Made by a program: the position numbers and the translations under genes. Shown piece after piece: positions 37,099 through 60,600 of a stretch of DNA of 64,000 bases. The notes beneath the pieces are model-generated. The model ran no database searches. It was given only the letters and a program-made list of their open reading frames with translations, and was not told where the DNA came from. Source of the stretch: Progne subis subis (taxonomy: Eukaryota; Chordata; Aves; Passeriformes; Hirundinidae). Location of the stretch: NCBI GenBank assembly GCA_022316685.1, contig JAKJHU010000152.1:496001-560000 (forward strand), given 5' to 3'. Position 1 is the stretch's first letter. Each line of letters starts with the position of its first letter.

Positions 37099-37420
37099 CC
37101 CGCAGCCGGTGCGGCCCCGCGGCCCGGCCCCGCGGCTCACATGGCCCGGAACGGCGCGGGCCCGGCCGGGAGGTAAAGTCCGGGCGGGCGGGGCGGGGCG
37201 GAGCGGGAGCCGGTGCCCCCGCCCAGGGCCGGGGCGGGGCGGGAGCGGCGGGGACGGGGCAGGTGTGGGGCACGGCGGGGCAGGGACCCCTCTGGACCCA
37301 GACCCCACTCGCCCCCGCCGTTCCCTCGGGCCCCGCTCCGTCGTCCGCGGCTCCGGCCCTCCCGAGCCCCCCGGTGCCCACCCCGCCTGGCCGCTCTCCC
37401 CGCCTCGGCTCGGCTCCCTC
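35850..37420 (-). promoter_or_regulatory. PLPP2: CpG-island promoter of PLPP2
   Basis: CpG-dense DNA spanning exon 1 and the 3' part of intron 1. Clustered GC boxes (ggggcggggcgg) lie near 37,190-37,205, about 100 bases upstream of the start codon. Both strands carry open frames of about 400 codons here, an effect of high GC content. Confidence 0.65.
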
Positions 37421-39680
37421 CTGTCGCTGCGACAAGGGGAAGGGGAAGAAGAAAGCGAGCGAGGGCACTTTGAGAACCGCCCGAACCTCACCCTCCTCGG
37501 GCCTGTGTCCCGAGGGAAAAGAAAAAAGGGCAAAAAGGGAAGTTCTGCCCCTGAAAGGTGCTGGCTGCGCTGGTGGGGGCTTGTGCAGAGCAGACGCGAG
37601 GCTGGCTCAGTGGCGTGATGGGTTCTTGAGGGGAAGCAGGGACGTCCAGGAGCCTGTGGATGCAGCAGACATCGGTGTGAGCACACAGGGTGAGACAGGA
37701 GCTGATTTCCCCGCGGAGACATCGGGCTGTATTTCCTGAGCCTCAGACGTGCTGGGAGCAGAGCAGGCTCCCGATGCTTCCCGTTGGGTTTGGGGACATG
37801 CTGGAACCCAGAATGGGGACAGGAGCAGAGGCTGGAGCACAGGTCCCACAGCAGTTCCCTGGTGGGAGCAGGGACAGTCGCATCCCGGCTGTTTGCTCGA
37901 TGCCGGATGTCTGGGGAAGGAAATAAATAATACAGAAACCACCCAAGGCTGATAACTGCGGGTGACTGAAGTGCAGCGTGAGTGGCCTGTGGGGAATGTC
38001 AAGGCTGTTTGTGGGACGCCGAGAGAGCTGGAAACGCTCTCGGGCTATCCTGGATTTTCAGGAGAAGGGGCAGAATCACGGGCCAGATTTCCCCTGCCCT
38101 GATGTGCCCCGGTGCAGCTCCCTCCTGCCCTCCGGTGCCATGGGGACCCGGGCACACCGCTGGGGCAGGATTTGCCCCACACATGCTGCCTGCAGACCCC
38201 AAACAAACAACCGAGAGCCCCGAGGCAGGAGAGCTGTGGGGATGCCCAGGCTCTGTCGTGGAGTAGATGAGATTAAGACACTGTCTTGATAAATCCCCCC
38301 TCCTCATCACAGCCTCTCGCCGTCCTGGGTGTGGGGGGCCCACAGAGATGTGAGGACACAGATGTGACAGTGTGGGGCTCCGAGGACACAGCAGCGGACC
38401 CCCCCGCGCAGGGGAAGCGCCGCAGGACTTTGCCTCGCGGGGGTCCGGGGCTGCGGGCGGCGCCGCGGGCGGAACGCGGAGATCCGGGGGGCGCGGGCGG
38501 GACCGGGGAGCGGCGCTGTGTCGCCCTCTGCCGCCCGAGCGCCGCACTGCAGCCGGGGCCGGGGGGCTGCAGAGCCCGGCCCGGACCCTTTCCTTGAACC
38601 CGGGGGGCTGCGAAATCCGCCCCGAACCCTTTCCTTGGACCCGGGGGGCTGCAGAGCCCGGCCCGGACCCTTTCCTTGAACCCGGGGGGCTGCGAAATCC
38701 GCCCCGAACCCTTTCCTTGGACCCGGGGGGCTGCAGAGCCCGGCCCGGACCCTTTCCTTGAACCCGGGGGGCTGCGAAATCCGCCCCGAACCCTTTCCTT
38801 GGACCCGGGGGGCTGCAGAGCCCGGCCCGGACCCGAGCCCGGAGAGCTGCAGAGCCCGGCCCGGACCCTCTCCCAGATGCCGGGGGGCTGCGGAATCCTG
38901 CCCAAACCCTTCCCTTGAGCCTGGGGAGCTGCGGAATCCGCCCCTGGACCCTCCGCCAGAGCCCGGGGGGCTGCGGAGCCCGGCCCGGATCCTCCCCCGG
39001 GGGGCTGCAAAGCACGGGGTATCCGGTGCTGCTGCTCTCACCTTCTCGGAAGCAGCGCTCGGGTCACACAGGGCCGAAAACACCGTTTAGTGTCAAAGGA
39101 TGCAGGGAGGGGAGGGACCGCGGTCCCAGCCGAAGGCTTCTAGCACATCCGCGGTTCCCGCTGCTCCTCGGGGTCTCGAAGAAAGGAGAAAGCCGCTCCC
39201 GTCCCTCCCGGCCTGGGCTGTGCCCACCCTCGTACCCACCTCGGCGGGGCAGAGCTGGGGGGCCCCGGGACAGGCAGCCAGAGCCAGGGACAAGCAGAAG
39301 AGAATTTAAGGAATCTGTGAGGGTCTGTGTGGTGGGGAAACACAATGCCAGTGCAGCAGGAACACTCCTCTTGCCTCCAGGAGCTTTTTCTGGTTGAAGT
39401 TTGGACGCATCCCTGCCTCTCAACGCCCCAGACCCGGCACAGGCTGCCGGGGTTTTAGAGGACTTGGGGCACCTGTGAGGGGAACAAACCGCTCCTCCTA
39501 GGCTGGGATGGCATCCCTGGCACAGGGAATCCTGCCCTGCCTGGAGGAGAGCACTTGTGGAGGGCAGGAGAGGATCAGACAGCAGAGGCAGGGACCCCGA
39601 TTCCTGCTCTGCCATCATTATACACTAGACTGTTGCATCTTGGCTTCCAAAAGGAAGACAGACTTCTGGCTCACTTTCAA
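37420..39680. other. Region between PLPP2 and the inferred MIER2 3' end
   Basis: CpG-rich to about 39.3 kb, containing the 41-bp minisatellite. No exon supported. An ATTAAA-type signal on the minus strand at 39689-39694 may end MIER2. Confidence 0.45.
38560..39020. repeat. 41-bp minisatellite with an 82-bp higher-order unit
   Basis: About 11 tandem copies. Starts of ggggggctgc at 38561, 38602, 38643, 38684, 38725, 38766 and 38807 give a strict 41-base period. Two variants alternate, one with ctgcagagcccggcccgg and one with ctgcgaaatccgccccg, so the true unit in the middle is 82 bases. The last copies, after 38,830, are degenerate. Each 41-base unit shifts frame, so the minus-strand open frames are not evidence of a gene. 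Confidence 0.92.
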
Positions 39681-39688
39681 ATTAGGTT

Positions 39689-41882
39689 TTTAATTAAATA
39701 AATAACGGCGCGGGGTCTTCAAGGCAGTGTCACTTCACAGTGTAGGGCTGGGGGGCAAGGGAGAAAAGAGTCCAGCATTGGGAGCAGCTCAAAGTGAATG
39801 TGCTTTGTAAGAAGGAAAAAAGAAAACCCCAACAAAAAACCAAAAAACCAAAAAAACCCAAAAAAACCCCAAACAAACAAAAAAAACCCCAGAAAAAAAC
39901 CTCCTCCCTCAGTGACTCCCCCTCCCTGTCCCAGCCTTTTTCACCCCTCTTCCTCAAAGTTTCGTGGAAAAACGCCACACTCATAATTGAAAGACCCCAT
40001 GCAAATCTGTAAACAACACTGAAGGACATAAAGAGATTTCTGCCTCAGCCAGCTCCCCTCTCCTTTCACTAGGGCTTGAAAAAAAACCAAAGGAAAAAAT
40101 GGTTTCAGGAAAACTGAGACTGTTCTCAGCTGATGGAGGAGATGCCAAGGCCTGGCCCTCCCTGGGAGGGCTGCCTGTGCTCTCACCCTGCCTCCCCTTC
40201 TCCCTGCAGCCAAGGAGCTTCCTCTCACCCCACAAAAACGGAATCACAGCCTGGGCAGTTCCTGGAGCAGGCACTCGTGTCTGCTCCCTGCTCCCAGCAG
40301 CCAAGAGCAGCTGGAGGGAGGCTTCTGCTCAGCACATCTAGCTGACAAAGCCAGGTGCAGCTACCTGCACCTCCCAGCACAGTGCTGGGCACCGGAGCAA
40401 ATCCCTGCTAAAGCACACAAACCAGATCTGGGGCTTAGGAGATGAGACAAGGCCTAATCCTGACATCCCACGGAGCTGTTGGATGCTGTCTCCGGGCTCC
40501 TGCTGCAGGGCTGGGCACAACTTCCCAGGACCAGGGAAAAGGAGGATGCAGGCTTGTGGGTTTGTGTCCAAACCCACCAGCAGCAGAGCCAAGTGCACCA
40601 TCACAGCCCCAAAGCCTCTATCAAAGCAAGCAAAAACCCTCAACCCAAGCCCCTTCCCAACTGCAGAACACAGCTGGAGGAAAGGACTGTCTGCACCACA
40701 GCCTTGCCCAGCAGGTGAGTGGAGAACATTCCCTGCATGGAAAAAGAGGAATGAGAACACCTTGAGCCAGTGGCCAATCCCAGACCTGGAACACGCCTGG
40801 GAAGTGAAGCAGCTTTGGACTCCAGCACACCCAAGGACAGTGGCTCTACAGAGCACCTGGCACCTCCCTGGCCATGGCAGAAAAGACACCCTTTCCTCTC
40901 AGAACAGCCTGTTTTGTGACACAGGGAAGGGCAGGAATGCTCAAGGATGGTGTGGAGCAGGAATGCTCTGCTCCCCTGCCTGGGACTGTGCTAGCACCCA
41001 CATCCCAGACTTCACACCCTGGGAAGTAAGCAGCCTCCTCCCTCTGCTGACAAATTATTGGGACAATCTGGGAAGTTCCAGATGATTTCACCTGCATTTT
41101 ACCCTCAGTGAAGATCAGGTCATCCCCTGCCAGCAGCAGCACCACAGCTCTGGGCCAGCATCCCTCCGTGAGCTTAGAAACTCCTGTTACTCCCCACAGA
41201 AGTTCTCCCTGGCCCAGCACTGCAGGGGAAGGTGAGAAGCACTCGAGTGCACACGATGCTGCTGCACACGCAGCATCCCTTTCCCCTTCAGCCCAAGGGC
41301 TGGGCCAGGCCACATCCCACCTGCAGCTGGTGGAGAGTCAGGAACACGTGGCTGCTGGAGGGGAAAGCAGCTTGTGCCTGCCTGTCACGACCCATGGCTG
41401 CTGGGAGAAGGACAGGGGAGTGGCTCCTACCGCAACACGCTGCCCCTGGGAGAAGGGCCAAGACTCGTCAGCCTCCCCTGGCATCGCCGTGCCTGTCTCT
41501 GCAGGAAACTGCCCTGCAGCCCTCCCATGCTCTCAGACCCCCAGAGTGCACCCTCACCATGATGGTGACACATCCCTCAAAGCACCTCTGCCCTCAGACT
41601 GTCCCGCTGGGGCCAAGGGACGCGTCCCCTGTCCTGAGGCTGGGACTCACTGAGCAGAATGGCATCACCTGTGGTGACACACGGCCAGCGTAGCAGGAGG
41701 GGATGGACCTCCCCACTCAGGAAAGCCAGCCACCACTTTGCATGATCGTGTCAGGATACACTGGAGCAGAAAGGTGTTTGGTTTCACTGTAGCCTTGGAT
41801 CGAGGAGGATGGAAAGACGGATTCCGACCAACAGCTCCGAACTGTCCCTACAGGACAGTGGAAGTTCCAGAATTTCACTCAG
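39689..41882 (-). other. MIER2: Probable MIER2 3' UTR
   Basis: No gene-like frame between the MIER2 stop and the minus-strand ATTAAA variant at 39689-39694. A long UTR of about 2.2 kb is plausible but unproven. It contains an A/C-rich low-complexity run at about 39,815-39,905. Confidence 0.4.
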
Positions 41883-54338
<12,456 letters not shown>

Positions 54339-54699
54339 GGCCGAGCGCGAGCGGCAGGGGGCGCGGGCCCCGGATGCGGCGGACGGCCGCTGATTGGCTG
54401 CGGCGGGCGGGGGCGGGGCCGGGGGTGTCTGAGAGATCCCGGTTCGAGTCCCGGCGTCGCCGCCGGTTCGGGTTCGGGTTCGGGGTGTGGGCCGGGGTCT
54501 TGTCCCGCCCCGCCGGTACCGCACGGACACGTCCCTGGGGAGCGGCGTGGGTGGACGGGAGTGGAGCGGAGGCTGCTGGTGCCTGCAGCAACCCTCCCAG
54601 AGTATCGGGGCGGCTCCGGCAGCCCCGGTACCGCCGCTGTGAGGCCGTGCATCTCCCGCCCCGCAAGGAAATGAATCCCCCGAGAGCGGGGCCGGTCCG

Positions 54700-57600
54700 C
54701 GCCCCGTGCCGGGTCCCTCGGGTGGGGCGGGCGGTGGAAAGGACCAGGGACGATCCCCAGCTCCTCCAGGCCACAGGGACACAGCGGGGATCACACAGGT
54801 CAGGGGAAATACCGTGCTCACAAACCCCAGGCTTCTTCGTGTATCGTGAAGCTTGAACCTGCGGGAAACACTTTCAGGGATCCTCACTGAGCGCTCCCTT
54901 GATAAAAAGTCACTGTATGTCGTTTAGGGAGATAAATTGGAGCCCAGAGAGAAGGGTCTGTTCCTCACAAGGGCTGGGGTGTAGACATTATCTCATCGTT
55001 CTTTGCCGTGAATGTGCTTCAAAAGCCCCAGAGATGCACTCCTGGAAGCTGCCTGATGGGTTTTTCTAACTCTGTTTAACTGGTGATGGCCGCATGCTTC
55101 CAGAGAACAATCCTCCAGCACAACAAAGGAACCCGCTTCCAGGGGATTCCTGCAGGTAATGGCCCCGCCAGGCTCCCCTCCATCCCCACAGCCCCTCAGG
55201 GACCCCCGATCCCTCAAGGACTCCTGGCTGAGCCAGCAAGGCAGCCCTTCCCTCGGTGACAGGGTGCACAGGGACATTTGCCACCGGATCTCACCCTCTG
55301 ATGGATCCCGTGGCTCATAATCCCGCTCACGCCAGTGCCTGTGCCCGCATCTGTCTCTGGCTGTGCCCACGGAATCCTCATGCTCAGTCTCTGGGAGCAG
55401 CCTCTCCACCCTGGCATTTGGCTCCATGCTGGGTTTTGCTCACGCTTCTGAGCTCAGGAAGCAAAGTGTTATCAAGTGCTTCTGAAGTGGTGGTGGCCCT
55501 CGAGCTGAGAACCAGAGCACTTCACCAGCCCTTTGTTCCCTCCCTCGGAGCTGTCTGGCTCTTCTCAAAGGACTAACAGTTTGCAGATGCTGTTTGTTCA
55601 ACAAAAAGAGTAACCTCGTCTCCAGCTTCAGGAAAAAAAATCTGCAAAAACTGCTACTTTCTGCCTTGCTCCCAGCAGTGCATCTGAGTGTTCTGTTGCC
55701 ACAAAAAGCAGAGAGTTGGGGGTTTGAGCCAAGGCTTGGGGTTTTGGGTCTGCGGGGAGTCCACTCGTTATCGAGGGTCTGTCCTGGAGCACTGCCCCTG
55801 CCAGCTTCTGCTTCTCCGTTTAGTGCTTGCACTGTCTGCAGGCTGAGTGTCTTGGAGCAGCTGCACTTCCCTGAGGGAGCAGTGAAACACCTGTCAGGAG
55901 ACACCTCCACTGCTCGGGACATCGATTTCTGTCCTCACAATGACCAGGCAACACATCCTGCAGCCCCGCCAGGCTCTGAAGGCAGCACATCGCCCACCCC
56001 TGGCGCCGAAGCCATCATCCTAAATCAGAGATTTTAGTGCCTGACATTCAGTATTCTGAGATTCTCAAAGGCATTTTAAAAAGCCCGAGGGGCAGTGGAA
56101 TACCGGGTGGTTCAGGCTCTCCAGGTGTTTGCCAGTGATTCATCAGGACACTCCAACAGCAGCTCTTGTGCAATTGTTGCTCTGTGGACAGAGACAACAA
56201 ATCCCAGGTGGGTGAAGTGGCTTTGGCTGAATCCGGGGTTGATCTGCCTGCAAAACCAGGGTGTCCCTACATCCTGCCCTCCTTTCTCTCCTCCACCTGT
56301 GCCCTGCCTGGTAAGCAATTCTGCTTCTTGGAAAAGCTTTGCCCCCCCTGAGACAAAGGGCAAATTCTTTTTCTTTGATGCAGCTCAGCCACAGGGTGTT
56401 TAGCCACAATGGATTGTAGATTTAAAAAAAAAAAAAAAAGTTTAGTGGGTTAAAAAAGCAGTGTTGATAGGAAAAAGGAATGTGTCAGTGTTGGTAAAGG
56501 ACTGGCTCTGCCTGGGAAAGGGAAGGTTTGTGTGGGCCTGTCCTGCCGTGGGTGCAGGGAGGGCACAGACAAGCTCGGACTATAAAAAACTCGGGGTTTC
56601 CGGTCCTTTGAGGCTGCTGACAGACAGAACAGCTCCAAGGGCTTAACAAAGCAGCTGTGAATTAGGCTTTAGAGGCATCAGCTCTCACCAATGCTAGATG
56701 GAGCTCTGCGACACACAAACACCGCGCCCGTGTCGGCTTTCAGATGAGTGTTCGTACTTCTGAACTGTGCCGGTGTTTCAGGATCCGCCGTGGCTCTCAG
56801 ATGTCCAGCACAGCTTCCAGGGGCTTTTTCCAAGTTTCCTGGGACAGACAGGACAGGTGACAGGATGGCTGGGTCAAAGTGAGCATCACGGTTATACAGT
56901 TCCCTTCTCGTCCTGTTCTCCCAGCCTGCCTCTCTCCCTTCCTCCTTCCACTTCAAGTCGTCACAACCCACAAATATAATTTATTTACAATCAAAATACT
57001 TACCATATCACGGCCTCTGCAGGGCTCACGAGAATGGGTGTGATACCTACAGATGTAAATTCGATGCAGGCTTGGGCTTGCACACTCGGGATGAGTCCTG
57101 CAGGTCCGATAACGCCCAGGCTGCCATCCCATGTGCTGAAATCCCAGCTGGCAGCGCAGGGTACGGGCAGCAAGATGTGGTTTGACAGCAATTCGAGTAG
57201 GCACGCTGAGGGTTTGCAGTTTCGAGGCCTTTGTGCCGGCACAGCTGCCAGATAAACCACCCCTGGGATGGCCAATCCTTTCAGGATGTCAACGTTCCAA
57301 AAAGGCCAGCGCCGAGAGGACAGGAATGTCTTTTCCCTCCCAAGATCTGCTGTGTGGTGACAGCCAGGGACAGCCCAGGGGACAGCAAAGCCACACAAAG
57401 CCTCTGCTGCCAAGGGACACGACGACTGCTCGCTGGTGCATGGTGCAGTGTCCCCCTGACCTGCTGGAAGCTCCTTGGCTTCCACGGGGTCAATCCTGCA
57501 GGTGGTGAGGCTCCTGCATTTGAAATACACGCTGAGGGCAAATGTTTCTTGCTGGTGTCAGTAATTAATAGCAGATGCTTGATGAGGGATGTGTGGAGGC

Positions 57601-60600
57601 CAGCTATGCCTGGACTTGTGTCCCCATGCCCCTCTGCCAGGGCAGGGTCTCCATGTCCCCGTGGCTCAGGGCATCCCAGGAACCCCTCATCCACCTGGCT
57701 GGGCAGCTTGACCCCCTCCAGCCTTGTGCCTGTCCCCACCAGCCCTTGGTCGGGCACACAGGTGTGTTTGTTTACCTGTGCACGTGTCCTGCACACTCAC
57801 CCCTGCAAACACCTCCCTCCCCATTCCCCCGTGCTGCCTGGGGGCTGTGGGTGTGTAACCCCGAGGGAGGGAGCTAAATGAGGGAGCGCTGATGATGAGG
57901 AACTCATTAATTCTGGTGCTGTCAGAAGCTCACAGGGTGGTGATAAAAAGCTGCATCCTTCTGTAGCAGCGGGAGGCAGTGGCAGGGCCGGGAGGGAGCA
58001 GCCTGGCCATCCCACACCCCTCCTTGCAGCCAGGTCCCCCATCCTGCACCCCTGTGTCCTGACATGGAGCTTGCATCCAGTCCTCTTCTTCCCCTGGATC
58101 ACCCGGGAGGGGTGGGAGCTTTGTGAGGTGGATAAAGGTGGGATTGTGCAGGGACCATGTCCACCACAGATGTAACCCAGTGGCAGCAGGGTCTGGAGGC
58201 ACCTGGAACAGGGATGATGCCCTGGTTTCCATCCCCTGGGATGGGGATAATGCCCTCCTTTCCATCCCTGGAACAGGGACGATGCCCTCCTTTCCAACCC
58301 CTGGAACAGGGATGATGCCCTCCTTTCCATCCCCTGGAACAGGGATGATGCCCTCCTTTCCATCCCCTGGAACAGGGATGATGCCCTCCTTTCCAACCCC
58401 TGGAACAGGGATGATGCCCTCCTTTCCATCCCCTGGAACGGGGATGATGCCCTCCTTTCCATCCCCTGGAACAGGGATGATGCCCTCCTTCCCAGCCCCT
58501 GGAACAGGGATGATGCCCTCCTTTCCAGCCCCTGGAATGGGGATGATGCCCTCCTTCCCAGCCCCTGTAACAGGGATGATGCCCTCCTTTCCAGCCCCTG
58601 GAATGGGGATGATGCCCTCCTTCCCAGCCCTGTGCCCACACAGGTGCTTTGCATGGCCAGCGTGTGACCGGGTGCCTGCGTGTGCCACTGCACGGGCTGG
58701 CACCTTCACAGGGCACCAGCCTGTGTTGTTCTGGCTGTCTGGACGCTGACAGAGGCTCGGGAGGTGCCTGGCAGCATTCCTAATGAATTCAGTGCTGCCC
58801 TTCACATCAAACAGCCACAGGAGAAGACATTTCTCGTCCCCATCTTTATTCAATGCACCAAACCCGCCACTCCCGGGCCTCACACTCACAACATCTTGTT
58901 CACAGCTGCAGCTTCAAAGGGACCAGGGGAGAAGGAGGGGGAGATTGTGTGGGAGGCATGGAGCGTGCTGGGGCTGCTGGTGGTCACCATGTCCCATCAG
59001 GGAGGAGCTGAGACCCCCTGGACACCACTGGAGCTCTGCTTCCCCGGGCTGCTGGGACCTGGCTGTCTTCAGACATCCTGCAAGACCGTGTGAGATTCCT
59101 CTGACGGGGTCTGGGGCTGGTGGAGCAGGGGGCAGGAGGTGCATGAGGGTCAAAGGGGTTCTGTCCTTCTCAGAGCTGCCTCTGCCCCCTCTCGTTCTTC
59201 CCTGCTCCACTCTCAGCCCAGCCCCATCCATCTTGCAGGGCTGAAACCCAATTACCGTCCCTGGGAGGGGGTGGTGCAGCGGCAGAGATGTCCATTAGCC
59301 TGGGGGATGGAGATGGAGCGATAGGAGCTCTAATGGCCTCACCAGGACTCTGACGACAGCTCCGCCTGCCCCAGCTGCAGCGGCCCCTGCCCGCACTGAG
59401 GCGACACCCGTCCTGCTTTGCAGCCCGTGACGGGGATCTCGATGCAGATTTGGAGCTCTGTGCATGCACAGGGTGCCTTGTGTGTGTTTGCACACCTTAA
59501 AGCCACTCCAACACCCACAGGAGCTGCCTCAGGGGTGGCCCAGCCATCTGACTGTAAAGCAGCCCAGAGCTGCTCCCTCCTCGCTCCCACTCGTCCCGCT
59601 GGAAGAAGGATATTTGGCGGTGGAGCCTGCTGTGCTCTGAAGTTTAATTAACCCCGTCTACCCCCTGAACAGGCTTCCCTTCCTCAGCTCAAATGCCACA
59701 AATGATCCTTTGCAGATGCTAATCTGCAGAAGGGAAAAAAAAAAAGATTCCACATTTAATTGCAGAACATAAAGATATTACAGGGTCATTAAAACACCAT
59801 GAATATGGAAATGAAATCCACAGGCATCCATGCAGATAATGGCAGGGAAAAGGGAGTTGCAGGTGAAGCTGAAAGGTGGAAAGGTGGGAAGGTCATCTCC
59901 ATCTGGATACATCATTAACCCCCTGCTCCAGGCAGTCTCCAATGCCCAGGGGGGTGTCTGGGGGGATCTGGGTTGGCTTCACCCCTCGGGCCCGCAGCAG
60001 GGGGAGAGTGGTGCTGCCCTGGGCAGAGGCCAGGTGGTGAGGGTTGGCTCTTGCTGTGGGGGTTTTGGGGATCAGCCTCTGCCTGCAGCTGCAGGAGCCT
60101 CCAAAGATGGCTCAAATCCCTGCCAAGCCTGATCTGTGACTTGCACCATGCAGCCCGGCAGCCCAGGAGGACATGCTGAGATGGTTTTGCTCTTCAGGGA
60201 CTCCTTCCCACCCCGGGCCAGCTGAGGAGCCAGGCTCAGCCCACTGTGTGCCTCATTACTGGGTTGATCCCAGCACCCTGTCTCCCCTCCACCTCGGCTC
60301 CCGCCTGCTGTTCCTGCTGCCGGTTTGACACTGACACGAGCTGCTAAGTGGAAAAAATTAATAGGGGCCTCGCTAATTGGAGCTGAGACACCGGGAAAGA
60401 GAGCCACAGGCCAGGGTGGCCCTGACACCCGGCTGCAGATGGGTGACGGGTGCGGTGGTGTGGCAGGGCCGGCGGGCAGGGTGGCAGGGGCCACAACCAC
60501 CTGGACCTGGGGGCTGTTTGCCGTGCCCAGGGTGCTGCCAGGGTGTCCTTGCAGCCTTTGGGGTGTCCCCAAGGAGCTCCAGCCCCTGGCGTTAGGGTCC

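Noticed and set aside
36499..37739. Open frames of about 400 codons on both strands over PLPP2 exon 1
   Set aside because: GC-rich CpG island with few stops. The real coding content is the 52-base PLPP2 exon 1 in another frame.
54420..54470. ggttcgagtcc, an exact tRNA B-box-like word
   Set aside because: The flanking bases do not form a proper T-arm stem (central mismatch). I found no A-box or acceptor stem at the right distance; it lies in the MIER2 promoter island.
57000..57200. Possible THEG or C2CD4C exon upstream of MIER2, expected from human gene order
   Set aside because: No frame here or elsewhere in 55-64 kb shows motifs of either family that I could support.
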